Counted from the stretch's first letter, positions 1 through 8,561 are shown. The stretch: DNA of 64,000 nt from Flavilitoribacter nigricans DSM 23189 = NBRC 102662 (GCF_002646595.1 NZ_PDUD01000011.1:186001-250000), one strand, 5' to 3'. Notes: generated by a model not told the origin, from the letters alone. Numbers and translations are program-made.

Positions 1-419
1 TACCAAAGTCTTTTACTTTCCAAATAATCACTTAATATCAGGGCCGCACTCACTTTGTCTACCAGGCTTTTGTCCCGGCGTTTTTTCTTTCTGGTACCAC
101 TCTGCAGGATCACTTTTTTAGCATCTTCCGACGTAAAACTCTCATCGTGTAATTCTACGGTGATCTCCGGATAGGTCTTGCGAAGTTTGCGAACCAGCCC
201 CACTACGAGGTGGTGGATCTGGGTCGGATTGCCGTCCGCATGCAGCGGTTCACCAACAACGATCGCCTCCACACTTTCGTCCGTTAGATACGCTCCGAGA
301 AAATCCAGCAGGGTCGCGGTCGACACTGTTTCCAGCGGACTAGCGATCAACTTCAGCGGATCCGTAACAGCGATCCCCGTTCGTTTGGTACCATAATCAA
401 TAGCGAGTACTCTTGCCAC
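1..419 (-). CDS. ruvX: RuvX/YqgF Holliday-junction resolvase-like protein, 3' end at window edge
   Basis: YqgF/RuvX family proteins have an RNase H-like fold and are linked to pre-16S rRNA 5' processing and Holliday junction resolution. The reading frame opens with a GTG codon at 419 and gives 139 residues, the usual family length (about 138). Visible motifs are the N-terminal DYGTKRTG with the first catalytic Asp, a central VVGEP, and the C-terminal DKVSAALIL block preceding a final SDYLESKRLW. The last two visible bases are TA, so the stop codon is probably cut by the window edge and the protein is essentially complete. A -7 box TATCTTTG lies only 4 nt upstream of the GTG, which supports this start and predicts a leaderless message. 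Function is well supported by motifs; the biochemical role is family knowledge. Confidence 0.9.
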   Translation of the reverse strand, partial: MARVLAIDYGTKRTGIAVTDPLKLIASPLETVSTATLLDFLGAYLTDESVEAIVVGEPLHADGNPTQIHHLVVGLVRKLRKTYPEITVELHDESFTSEDAKKVILQSGTRKKKRRDKSLVDKVSAALILSDYLESKRLW

Positions 420-423
420 GCCG

Positions 424-431
424 CAAAGATA
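424..431 (-). promoter_or_regulatory. Bacteroidota -7 box TATCTTTG for ruvX
   Basis: An exact match to TAnnTTTG ends 4 nt before the GTG start of ruvX. The Bacteroidota primary sigma factor usually initiates a few bases past this box, so transcription should begin at or next to the start codon. No convincing -33 TTG is visible. Confidence 0.6.
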
Positions 432-477
432 GACTTTATACCGGAAATAAGGTGGTGAATTGAATTCGGACAGGCGC

Positions 478-516
478 AAAAAAATGTTGCCGGTCATAAA
501 TCATTATGCCGGCAAC
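478..516 (-). terminator. Rho-independent terminator downstream of the CHAT gene
   Basis: Arms GTTGCCGG (486-493) and CCGGCAAC (509-516) enclose a partly self-complementary loop. On the minus strand the hairpin is followed by seven T residues (478-484). The orientation fits the end of the minus-strand CHAT transcript, about 235 nt past its stop codon. Confidence 0.65.
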
Positions 517-751
517 TATCCTCCGCAGTCGTTGAAAACTAAACGTATTCAAAAGAATGCGTTTTCGTCTTCAAACTGTCCACAATTTAAAAGGTGCTTT
601 TGGAAGTACCCAATCAAAGGTGATCAAGGGAGCAGAAAAGGTGATTAATGGAGCTTTCTTCATGTGTTTTTAGTTGGGAATGGCCGGATTCATTGAGAAT
701 TGTTCAAAAAAGCAGCCCGAAAATTGGAAGGAAAGAAAAACAGAAGCGAAA

Positions 752-3733
752 TTACTTTCGCCAGCTCAGGCCATAAAAGAGGGCCAGAATGAGGGATACC
801 CCCAGGAACGGAAGCAGGAACCAGTGCCAGGTGGCCCGCTGTGCATCGAGTTCGATCTTTTCCTGGTTGCCGATCAGGATAAAATTAGCCCAGAAAGAAG
901 GCGCGGCACTCAGGCTACGGAGATTGGGTGCGTTCAGGAAGTCCAGTTTAGCCCGCTGGAGAGCGCGGTCTTTGGGCAGGCCTTCTTTGAGGTAACGGTT
1001 GAATTGTACCATCAGGGTCTGGGTGGCATAATCATCGGCGGGCCAGAGGCTGGTCACGATATTGGCGCTCCCGGCGTAGTAAAAACCCCGGGACAAGCTC
1101 ATGATCCCTTCGCCCTCCAGCAGGTCACCGTTGCCGGTCTCGCAGGCACTGAGGATGATCAGATCCGCCCGCATGGGAATATCGAAGATCTCGTAGGTCG
1201 CCAGCGTGGTATCGTGGAAATAGATCACGTTAAAAAGCGCATCCTGCTCGTCGACGCAGGCGTGGGTAGCGAGCTGAAGGATCCGGTATTTATCGGCGGA
1301 TGCCTTAAAGTTCTGCAAACTCGCCTGCTCGTTAAGATATGCGGTTCCTTCCAGTATTTCCTGGGTTTCCTGTACACTTTTTTCGCTGTACGGCAGATAC
1401 ATCAGACTGCCCGTTGTGCAGTCGCGACTTATCGCCCGTCCAACGTCGCCCTCCCTGAATACCGGCGCAAAGCCCCCGTAATCACTGCGCTCATCCGGAC
1501 CGTCCGTCCGGTGAATACTTTCCAGCAATAAAGTGGCCGAATAACCGTAAGCCAGCGCGTGGTGCTCGATCAGGTAATCCTGCTGAGCGGGCGCATAACT
1601 GATCTGATCCCCGCTGGGAGGAGAGACCAGTAAGGACTCGAAAGCGAGGAATCCGAGAATATCATCCGGTATCAGGTACAAACGCAGTTCGTCCGCTGCG
1701 TCTTCTGGCAGGAGTTGGCGGAGCAGAACGTCGTACAGCCGGGAAGCCGAATGCACATAAGACTCGTAAGTAGCGGGCTCCAGCAGGGCCTTGCCCTGGG
1801 TGCGGAGGGCTTTTTGGTAGGACTTGAAATCGTTTTCCCAGCGGGCCAGCTCCGGAAGCTGTTGAAAAACGGCTCCCTCCGGCCTAATGAGCATCGCAAA
1901 ACTCTGGTCCCCGAAAATGAAATAGGAAACCAGCCGTGTGCCCTTATCCCGGAGCAATTCTTCCCGGATCTGGCCAATGCCCGCCAGGGCATCACCGTAG
2001 CTCGCCCGGTAGTACTGAGGAAAGCTGTCGGAAAGCGCCGATTTGATGGTCTGGTACTGGCCGTAGACCTTTTGCAGTTCCCGTTCAAGATTATCCAGCT
2101 TTTCACCGGACTGTTCTCCGGCGTTCTTTTGCAGATCCTCGATCGTTCTTTGCAGGAGGATCAGGTCCAGTTTGGCGTTTTTTTCTTCTTCCAGCAATTC
2201 GGTGAAGCGGTCGCCACGATCCTTCGGAGCGGATCGCTGCAGCCGGATATTCCGCCATTTTCGGATATTTTCCAGCAAGAGCAGCGCCTTGCTTTTTTCC
2301 ATGTATTGGAAGGCTTCCTCCAGCAATGCCGGATCCTGCTGCTGCTGGTACTGCCGGTAGAGCAATTCCAGTGCCGACGCAAAAACCGATTTGGCCTCTT
2401 TGCTGAGCAGCAGTTTGGAGGCGTCGGATTCATACAATAAGCGCAAACTATCAATGGCCCGGATTGCCGTTCGGAAAGTAGGCAGAATACGTTCCGACGC
2501 TTCGGGGTACAGACGCTTCAGGGTAGATCCGCGATGGTTCAGCAATTGGATCAGGAGGTAGTAATCACTGATCTTTTCCAGCCGGGGGACGGCGTAGTAG
2601 TCGGTCGAATCCAGCTGCCGGTCAAAGATCTGCAGGCCTCGCTGAAAAGCGCGCAGTGCCGCCCGCTCGTCCTGCATTTGGTGGGAAAGCTGCCCGATCG
2701 CCAGCTGGACTTTCGCCACACTGGGATGGTCTGCTCCCCGGGCCTCTTTTCTCGCCTCGAACGACGCCCGGTAGTTGCTTAGGGCCTCCGGTAAACGCGA
2801 CTGTTGCTCCTGCAACTGAGCCATAAGGGAATACCAGTGGTGAAGGTCCTGCGGATGATCCCGAAGGATCTCCCGGGCCAGGTTCAGATATTTTTGAGCC
2901 GCAGGCAGTTGTTTCCGGAGCAGGTAAGCACGGATCAGGTTAAAATAGGTCTGGAGAAAATCTTCGTATTCTTTACGGGGATCCAGGTCCGGTAAAATGT
3001 CGAGGCTTTTCTGTAGGTAATCCATCCCCTGACTGAGTTGCCCCATTTCGATCATGGCCAGCCCGAGATTGTTGTAGATGCCGACCTGTTTTTCCGGATC
3101 CGGCCGGGTGACCGGAAAAATGGCCAACGCGGCCTGGTAGTGATTGATCGCCATTTCAAAATCCCGGCGTTCGTAATAAATGGAACCCGAAGCGGATTTG
3201 TGGGAGGACAGATAAGCGGAATCCAGCGCGATGAGCTTTTCGAGCCGGGTAAGAATGGAGGTTGCCCGGTCCAGCATTTTGGAAGCGGCCTGGTACTGGG
3301 CGGTCTTTTCGAGATACAGTGCTCGGAAGTAATAGATCCGTTCCTGTTTGAAATTTTCTTCCGAAAGGGTTTCGCGATCGATGATCCGCTGGGCTTCTTC
3401 CAGGATCACCCGCATGCTGTCCAGCCGGTCCAGGTCGTAATTGATCTGACTGCGGTAAATGGCGGAGGAAACGATGATGCTCCAATCCGCCAGTTGCCGG
3501 TAATATTGCTGGGCCTGGGAGAAATGCCGGTCGGCCGCTTCCAGTTGGCCATCCAGCCGCAACTCCCGGGCCAGATTGAAATGATTGCGGGCCACTTCCC
3601 GGATCTCTTCCGGGTCATTCTGGTATACTCCCAGCGCCGAAAGCCCGTGGTGGTAACCCACAGAGAGCAGCAAGGTGAGTAAAACGGCGTACAGCTCCCG
3701 GGGGAGCTTCGGAGAAATTGCGGGAGTAAGCAA
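752..3733 (-). CDS. TPR-repeat CHAT-domain peptidase, predicted exported and C-terminally membrane-anchored
   Basis: About 993 residues. The N-terminal third to half is helical with TPR-type repeats (roughly residues 50-400), then a coiled region, then a C-terminal CHAT domain (caspase-HetF-associated cysteine peptidase). The catalytic dyad is visible as ATHAC (His, about residue 823) and SACETGNG (Cys, about residue 864), followed by GEGIMSLSRGF and VTSLWPADD, typical of CHAT. A hydrophobic helix (WFLLPFLGVSLILALFYG) and a short basic tail end the protein. No ATG lies near the 5' end. I chose the TTG at 3733 because a TACCTTTG -7 box (3763-3770) lies just upstream, and because it gives a short basic region, a hydrophobic core and a possible cleavage site. 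A TTG at 3785-3787 is the alternative and would leave 6 nt to the lipoprotein gene upstream. Substrate unknown. Confidence 0.85.
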   Translation of the reverse strand: MLTPAISPKLPRELYAVLLTLLLSVGYHHGLSALGVYQNDPEEIREVARNHFNLARELRLDGQLEAADRHFSQAQQYYRQLADWSIIVSSAIYRSQINYDLDRLDSMRVILEEAQRIIDRETLSEENFKQERIYYFRALYLEKTAQYQAASKMLDRATSILTRLEKLIALDSAYLSSHKSASGSIYYERRDFEMAINHYQAALAIFPVTRPDPEKQVGIYNNLGLAMIEMGQLSQGMDYLQKSLDILPDLDPRKEYEDFLQTYFNLIRAYLLRKQLPAAQKYLNLAREILRDHPQDLHHWYSLMAQLQEQQSRLPEALSNYRASFEARKEARGADHPSVAKVQLAIGQLSHQMQDERAALRAFQRGLQIFDRQLDSTDYYAVPRLEKISDYYLLIQLLNHRGSTLKRLYPEASERILPTFRTAIRAIDSLRLLYESDASKLLLSKEAKSVFASALELLYRQYQQQQDPALLEEAFQYMEKSKALLLLENIRKWRNIRLQRSAPKDRGDRFTELLEEEKNAKLDLILLQRTIEDLQKNAGEQSGEKLDNLERELQKVYGQYQTIKSALSDSFPQYYRASYGDALAGIGQIREELLRDKGTRLVSYFIFGDQSFAMLIRPEGAVFQQLPELARWENDFKSYQKALRTQGKALLEPATYESYVHSASRLYDVLLRQLLPEDAADELRLYLIPDDILGFLAFESLLVSPPSGDQISYAPAQQDYLIEHHALAYGYSATLLLESIHRTDGPDERSDYGGFAPVFREGDVGRAISRDCTTGSLMYLPYSEKSVQETQEILEGTAYLNEQASLQNFKASADKYRILQLATHACVDEQDALFNVIYFHDTTLATYEIFDIPMRADLIILSACETGNGDLLEGEGIMSLSRGFYYAGSANIVTSLWPADDYATQTLMVQFNRYLKEGLPKDRALQRAKLDFLNAPNLRSLSAAPSFWANFILIGNQEKIELDAQRATWHWFLLPFLGVSLILALFYGLSWRK

Positions 3734-3762
3734 GTGACCTTGTATTAATTCAAATTGCTTCT

Positions 3763-3770
3763 CAAAGGTA
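3763..3770 (-). promoter_or_regulatory. Candidate -7 box TACCTTTG for the CHAT gene
   Basis: An exact TAnnTTTG match about 30 nt upstream of the TTG at 3733. If used, the longer reading frame from 3787 could not be translated from this transcript, so the site decides the start choice. The upstream lipoprotein gene could also drive read-through. Confidence 0.45.
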
Positions 3771-3793
3771 GCCTTCTTTCTCCACAAATGAAA

Positions 3794-4750
3794 TCAATCC
3801 AATCCTAATTCGCTCCTTTTGTCCATATCCGCCAGACTGTTGTGGCTCCAGTAAGCATCCATTACGGAATGTGTACGTTTGGCAATGGTAGACCGTGGCT
3901 GTTTGTCGAACATGCTCGGATAGGTATCTTTCCAGCCGGCGATCCGGTAGGGTGCTGCTGCTTCAAAAACGATCTCCAGTGTGCGGTTCAGTTCCGGGTA
4001 GCGGATGGTATATACCTGAAGGTTCTCGCCCGTAAATTCTTCACCCTGGTAGTCGGCCAGGCTGAAGGTGGCCGGAGTGGGAGCATAGGGCCGGTGGGTG
4101 AGACGGGTAAATTCGGCGGACGGCAGTATATCCAGGTCTTCGGCGGGCAGGGATGCCGGGTTGATCCGGATGCGATTGAAAAGTTCTTCCTCCATAACGG
4201 TGGCCGTTACGTTCCCGGTTTTATCCGCTTCGTTCTCAAAATAGGAATGCAGCAGGTAGTCGTAGCGGTCTTTCCGCTCGTTGTAATTGATCTGCATGTA
4301 GGTCTGGCCACACCATTCCTGAGAAGAGTTGCTCACTTTCAGCGTCATGGGATGCGCGTCCGGCTGCACCGGAGTGAATACGGAGGTCATGATATTATAG
4401 GTATAGATTCCGGTCGGAAAGGTCTTAACGATATTGTTTTTCAGGATGGGAATAGAGTTCGAGTTGGTATAATTATCATTCTTAACCTGCTTATCGGTCA
4501 GAAAATCCTCGGTAACGAAGATCATCACTACTTCACCGGGATGGTTATCCTTGTACCGGTTTTGGGACAATTCGTACCGGCTGATCTCAGCCTTACCCTG
4601 GTACCAGTAATCATCCAGCCGGTCCGGTGCCGTTCCGTTCAGGGAAACTTTGAGTGCATTAGTGGGCTCGTCTTCACCGGGAGCGGCTGCATGGTTGCAG
4701 GCACTAAAAAAAATGAAGAGGGCCAGTAGAGATAGAAGATGAGTTTTCAT
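3794..4750 (-). CDS. Conserved lipoprotein of unknown function
   Basis: 318 residues starting with ATG. The N-terminus MKTHLLSLLALFIFFSAC is a lipoprotein signal with the lipobox Cys at residue 18, so the protein is probably anchored in a cell-envelope membrane. The body contains a WYQGKAEISRYEL segment followed by EVVMIFVTEDF. From memory, similar sequences in Bacteroidota genomes are often labelled 'septum formation inhibitor Maf', but no Maf nucleotide-pyrophosphatase motif is visible here, so I would not transfer that name. The gene lies directly upstream of the CHAT peptidase gene on the same strand, close enough for co-transcription, so a joint envelope role is possible but unproven. 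Confidence 0.75.
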   Translation of the reverse strand: MKTHLLSLLALFIFFSACNHAAAPGEDEPTNALKVSLNGTAPDRLDDYWYQGKAEISRYELSQNRYKDNHPGEVVMIFVTEDFLTDKQVKNDNYTNSNSIPILKNNIVKTFPTGIYTYNIMTSVFTPVQPDAHPMTLKVSNSSQEWCGQTYMQINYNERKDRYDYLLHSYFENEADKTGNVTATVMEEELFNRIRINPASLPAEDLDILPSAEFTRLTHRPYAPTPATFSLADYQGEEFTGENLQVYTIRYPELNRTLEIVFEAAAPYRIAGWKDTYPSMFDKQPRSTIAKRTHSVMDAYWSHNSLADMDKRSELGLD

Positions 4751-4809
4751 TGCAAGCTTTTTTCTTTTAACAAAAAAAGACCGGCAATTGGTTTACCCGT
4801 TGGAGGAAT

Positions 4810-4840
4810 GACCTGGAAAGTTTCAAAAACTTTCCAGGTC
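4810..4840. repeat. 31-bp palindromic repeat, copy 1
   Basis: Perfect 14-bp arms GACCTGGAAAGTTT and AAACTTTCCAGGTC with a CAA loop. The same arms occur at 7131-7161 with a TTA loop. The copy lies 15 bp past the stop codon of the aldo/keto reductase gene and may end that transcript, although no T-run follows it on the minus strand. Confidence 0.85.
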
Positions 4841-4854
4841 TTTTGTCCGCATCG

Positions 4855-5868
4855 CTACTGCAAAATGCTTTCGATCATTTGCAGTTCCTCATCGGAAAAT
4901 GCCTGCTGCTCCAGGGATGCCACATTTTCGGCCAGTTGCTCCGGCGAACTGGCACCGATCAGCACGGAGGTGACCCGTGGATCGCGCAGTAACCAGACCA
5001 GCGCCATTTGCGCCAGTTCCTGACCGCGCTTTTGGGCCAGATCGTTCAGGGCTTTGATCTTGGGCTGTTTGGCTTCAACCTGCTCCTTTGCAAGATAGGT
5101 CATGTTCTTGCCGGCCCGGGAATCTTCGGGAATACCGTCCACGTACTTTTTGGTAAGCATCCCCTGGGCGAGCGGGGAAAAAGTAATACAGCCGATCCCG
5201 TTCTCTTCCAGGGTATCGAGCAGTTTGTCTTCCGGTTCCCGGTCGAACATGGAGTACTTAACCTGGTGGATCAGACAGGGCGTACCCAGGTCCTTCAGAA
5301 TAGCGGCCGCATTGGCGGTCTCATCGGCCGGATAGTTGGAGATGCCGACATACAGCGCCTTGCCCTGGCGCACAATCTGGTCCAGTGCTCCCATGGTTTC
5401 TTCCAGAGGCGTATCCGGATCCGGCCGGTGGTGGTAGAAGAGGTCCACATAGTCCAGTCCCATCCGCTGCAAACTCTGATCCAGACTGGCGATCAGATAT
5501 TTGCGGGAACCGAAATTGCCGTAAGGCCCGGGCCACATATCGTAGCCGGCCTTGGAAGAAATGAACAATTCATCCCGGTAGGGGAGAAAGTCCCTTTTCA
5601 TAATGGTACCGAAATTCTCTTCGGCCGAACCGAAGGGCGGGCCGTAATTATTAGCCAGGTCAAAATGGGTGATGCCCAGATCAAAGGCTTTTTTTAGGAT
5701 ATTTCGTCCGTTTTCGATCCGGTCGATATGGCCGAAGTTGTGCCAAAGGCCAATAGATATTGCCGGTAGCAGAATGCCGCTTTTACCACTGCGGCGGTAG
5801 GTCATGTCGTCGTACCGGTCCTCTGCGGGGCGGTAATCAATGGGATTGGTCTTGTCTCCAATACGCAT
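4855..5868 (-). CDS. Aldo/keto reductase, YghZ/L-glyceraldehyde 3-phosphate reductase type
   Basis: 337 residues from ATG at 5868. The family reduces aldehydes such as L-glyceraldehyde 3-phosphate and methylglyoxal with NADPH in the cytoplasm. The sequence follows E. coli YghZ closely: an N-terminal YRRSGKSGILLPAISIGLWH, the FDLANNYG segment with catalytic Asp and Tyr, SSKAGYDMWPGPYG with the catalytic Lys, FYHHRPD with the catalytic His, and the NADP-binding VLIGASSPEQL near the C-terminus. The reading frame extends upstream to 5925, but a -7 promoter box (5923-5930) overlaps that extension, so the ATG at 5868 is preferred. It is monocistronic and divergent from the monooxygenase gene at 5979. 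Likely an electrophile detoxification enzyme. Confidence 0.92.
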   Translation of the reverse strand: MRIGDKTNPIDYRPAEDRYDDMTYRRSGKSGILLPAISIGLWHNFGHIDRIENGRNILKKAFDLGITHFDLANNYGPPFGSAEENFGTIMKRDFLPYRDELFISSKAGYDMWPGPYGNFGSRKYLIASLDQSLQRMGLDYVDLFYHHRPDPDTPLEETMGALDQIVRQGKALYVGISNYPADETANAAAILKDLGTPCLIHQVKYSMFDREPEDKLLDTLEENGIGCITFSPLAQGMLTKKYVDGIPEDSRAGKNMTYLAKEQVEAKQPKIKALNDLAQKRGQELAQMALVWLLRDPRVTSVLIGASSPEQLAENVASLEQQAFSDEELQMIESILQ

Positions 5869-5922
5869 AGGTGCTTTATTTTTAGAATGTCGAAAGTTGG
5901 TGATTAGCTCTTTGCCGTGTTG

Positions 5923-5930
5923 CAAATGTA
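5923..5930 (-). promoter_or_regulatory. -7 box TACATTTG for the aldo/keto reductase gene
   Basis: Exact TAnnTTTG match. Initiation just downstream would give a leader of about 50 nt before the ATG at 5868. It rules out the longer open frame as the translated start. Confidence 0.55.
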
Positions 5931-5978
5931 GTAAATTGCCAATGATCCAGAAGTTTACAGCTATAACCGAAAATAAGT

Positions 5979-7103
5979 ATGCATACTCCCATCCTGATCA
6001 TCGGAGCCGGTCCGGCCGGACTGGCGGTAGCGGGCCGTCTGCGGAAGATGGGCCTCGATTTTGAGATCCTGGAGAAGACGGATCAGATCGCCTCCTCCTG
6101 GCACGGTCATTACGATCGCCTGCATCTGCACACCGTCAAGCAGTTATCGCATCTGCCCCATCAGCCCTTTCCGGAACAGTACGAACTGTACGTTGCCCGT
6201 CGGGATCTGGTGCAGTACTACGAAGATTACGCCCGGAATTTTAATATCCAACCGCATTTTAATGAGACCGTCTCGAAGGTGAAAAAAGTAGACGTCACCT
6301 GGACGGTCGCCTGCAAAAGCGGTAAAACCTTCACCGCCGATCGGGTAGTGATCGCCTCCGGTGCGAACCATGTGCCCAATCGGCCCCATTGGGATGGCGA
6401 AGATGTGTATACCGGACGGATCGTCCACAGTCGGGACTATAAGAATACGGAACCCTACCGGGGCCAAAAAGTGCTGATCGTCGGCATGGGCAATACCGGT
6501 GCGGAAATCGCCCTGGACCTGGCCGAGCACGATATCGACACGACCATTTCCGTACGCAGCCCGGTGACCATCGTCCCCCGTGATGTTTTTGGGCGGCCGG
6601 TACAACTGACGGCCAAAAAACTGGAAAAGATTCCCTTTGGGATTGGCGACTGGCTGGGCACCATGGTACGGAAAGTCGTGATCGGCGACCTGAGCAAATA
6701 CGGCGTGCCGATGTCCAAGGTGCACCCGGCCGTTCAATTAAAGGAGACGGGCAAAACCCCGCTGATCGATCTGGGCACGGTGGACTATATTAAATCGGGT
6801 CAAATAAAGATCATCGGCGATTTCACCCGCTTCACTACTACCGGCGTACAAATGCCGGACGGTAAAGCGCTGGATTTCGACGCCGTGATCCTGGCGACCG
6901 GATACCGACCCCAACTGGAAAATTTTGTGGAGCAGGTAGCCCCGGAACTGGATCGCTTCGGTTTTCCACGCGGTCCGCTGGCCGGCGCTGCCGAAAACGA
7001 AGGCCTCTATTTTGTCGGATTTGATAATTATAAACTCGGGGGTATTCTGGGCACGATCTATAAGGATTCGGAAGTGGTGGCTAAGGCGATCGCGGAAGGG
7101 TAG
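5979..7103 (+). CDS. Flavin-dependent monooxygenase, FMO/CzcO-like
   Basis: 374 residues. An N-terminal FAD-binding Rossmann motif GAGPAG (residues 9-14) is followed by ILEKTDQIASSWHGHYDRLHLH. A variant FMO signature YTGRIVHSRDY lies mid-protein, and the NADPH-binding motif GMGNTG follows it. VILATGYRP near the C-terminus is the usual ATG-type motif. The family oxygenates soft nucleophiles, ketones or arylpyruvates using NADPH and O2 in the cytosol; the substrate cannot be inferred here. The gene is divergent from the aldo/keto reductase, 110 bp away, and is followed by a 31-bp palindrome that could act as its terminator. The call could equally read 'NAD(P)-binding domain-containing protein'. 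Confidence 0.87.
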   Translation: MHTPILIIGAGPAGLAVAGRLRKMGLDFEILEKTDQIASSWHGHYDRLHLHTVKQLSHLPHQPFPEQYELYVARRDLVQYYEDYARNFNIQPHFNETVSKVKKVDVTWTVACKSGKTFTADRVVIASGANHVPNRPHWDGEDVYTGRIVHSRDYKNTEPYRGQKVLIVGMGNTGAEIALDLAEHDIDTTISVRSPVTIVPRDVFGRPVQLTAKKLEKIPFGIGDWLGTMVRKVVIGDLSKYGVPMSKVHPAVQLKETGKTPLIDLGTVDYIKSGQIKIIGDFTRFTTTGVQMPDGKALDFDAVILATGYRPQLENFVEQVAPELDRFGFPRGPLAGAAENEGLYFVGFDNYKLGGILGTIYKDSEVVAKAIAEG

Positions 7104-7130
7104 GGAAGAGGTCCGGAACGTGCCCAATAA

Positions 7131-7161
7131 GACCTGGAAAGTTTTTAAAACTTTCCAGGTC
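7131..7161. repeat. 31-bp palindromic repeat, copy 2
   Basis: Same 14-bp arms as at 4810-4840, with a TTA loop. It sits 28 bp downstream of the monooxygenase stop codon. Confidence 0.85.
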
Positions 7162-7258
7162 TCCGCTCTTGCTGGCCATCCGTCCGTTATATCTACGCCC
7201 GAAAAGACAAAATTTATGCATTACCTTAACCTGAAGCAAGCACAAAACACTTAGAATT

Positions 7259-8449
7259 ATGGCATTTAGCAAAGTTTCATCCGCCTGGTGGGGCCCGCCC
7301 AAAAAATTCGATGCGCCCGAAGAAGATCGCCGGGTGAGTTGGCTGGAACTTTTTTATGATCTGGTATACGTGATCGCTATTGCCCGGATCACGCACCATC
7401 TGTCCCAACACCTTAGCCTGGAAAGTTTTTTCGAATACGCCGCTTTGTTTATGCTGATCTTCTGGGGCTGGCTCAACGGTAGCCTCTACCACGATCTGCA
7501 CGGCAATGAAGGCCTGCGGACCCGCCTGATGACGCTCTGGCAAATGATGATCATTGCGGCCTTGTCGATTACGCTGGATCACCTGTCGCCCGAGGACTAC
7601 GCCAGTATTACGGTCGTTTTTATGATCATGCAATTCTACATCACTTATCTGTGGTGGAGTGTCGGTTTTTACGATCCTTCGCACCGGAAGTACAATTTAC
7701 CTTACACGGTGCTTTATTTGATCTCTCTGGCCCTTATGGGTTTGAGCCTTGTTCTGTCACCGGCCTGGCTGAAGGTGCTCGTTCCCCTGATCATCATCTG
7801 CAATTATGCCCCTCCGTTTATTTCCCAGTTTTTACTTCGCCGCACGAATACGGATCTCAACCTTTCTTCCAGTATGTTTGAGCGACTGGGTCTGTTCACG
7901 ATCATCGTTTTTGGAGAATTGGTTATCGGTGTGGTGAACGGGATCGGGGAAAAAGAAGTGCTGGACTTTTCCGCCTGGGTGGATTTTGGGCTGGCCCTGG
8001 CCGTGGTATTTGCTCTGTGGTGGATATTTTTCACCCTGGTTTCCCAGCGTGAACCTAAAAACGGCTTTTTGAACGCTTCGCTGTTGGAGCTGCTGTATGT
8101 GCCGGCACTGATCTCTTTGGGACTGATCGCCGTTAGTTTCACGTCCTTATTTGTCGATAACCACGAGGCCTATGTATCCGAAAATATTTTTGGGTACGCC
8201 GTAACGATCTTTTTGATCTCCGTGAGTCTGATGATCGGGCTACTGGAATTTCCGGGAGCGTTTCAAAAGATCAAACGCCCCATAAGGGTATCCTTGCTGC
8301 TGACGGCATTGTTATTCCTGATCGCTACTTTTTTCCATATCGAATGGAATGTCCGGACCTACCTGCTGGGCGTGCTGATCCTGCTGCTGGCCGAAATAAC
8401 TTATCTCAATACGCAGTATTACGGCATTAGAGCGAAGCTGGAGGAATAA
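7259..8449 (+). CDS. Low temperature requirement protein A (LtrA) family membrane protein
   Basis: 396 residues with about ten or more hydrophobic helices spread over its whole length. The N-terminal RRVSWLELFYDLVYVIAIAR and the following FWGWLNGSLYHDLHG segment are characteristic of the LtrA family (PF06772). The family was named after a Listeria locus needed for growth at low temperature; its biochemical role is unknown. A second family feature, ERLGLFTIIVFGELVIGV, is visible around residue 205. The gene has its own upstream region and ends at a strong hairpin shared with the convergent PRC-barrel gene. Integral inner-membrane protein. Confidence 0.9.
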   Translation: MAFSKVSSAWWGPPKKFDAPEEDRRVSWLELFYDLVYVIAIARITHHLSQHLSLESFFEYAALFMLIFWGWLNGSLYHDLHGNEGLRTRLMTLWQMMIIAALSITLDHLSPEDYASITVVFMIMQFYITYLWWSVGFYDPSHRKYNLPYTVLYLISLALMGLSLVLSPAWLKVLVPLIIICNYAPPFISQFLLRRTNTDLNLSSSMFERLGLFTIIVFGELVIGVVNGIGEKEVLDFSAWVDFGLALAVVFALWWIFFTLVSQREPKNGFLNASLLELLYVPALISLGLIAVSFTSLFVDNHEAYVSENIFGYAVTIFLISVSLMIGLLEFPGAFQKIKRPIRVSLLLTALLFLIATFFHIEWNVRTYLLGVLILLLAEITYLNTQYYGIRAKLEE

Positions 8450-8470
8450 TGATCTTTCCGAAAAAATAAA

Positions 8471-8518
8471 GCCGGAGTAGATGCCTCCACTTACTTTAGT
8501 GGCAACACCTACTCCGGC
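8471..8518. terminator. Bidirectional hairpin between ltrA and the PRC-barrel gene
   Basis: Arms GCCGGAGTAG (8471-8480) and CTACTCCGGC (8509-8518), with inner CCACT/AGTGG pairing. It lies between two convergent genes. No long T-run flanks it. Confidence 0.7.
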
Positions 8519-8561
8519 CAGGACGTCCGGCTCAATATCCGGACCTGTACTGGGATAAACC

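Larger units (their letters stand above)
420..751. other. Intergenic region between ruvX and the CHAT gene
   Basis: A gene-free stretch of about 330 bp. It holds the ruvX -7 box and a factor-independent terminator at 478-516 that faces the CHAT gene. No convincing open reading frame or RNA gene is seen in the rest. Confidence 0.6.

Noticed and set aside
3734-3787. An 18-residue N-terminal extension of the CHAT protein from TTG at 3787
   Set aside because: A -7 box falls inside it, it has no ATG, and it would remove the signal-like start. Kept only as an alternative.
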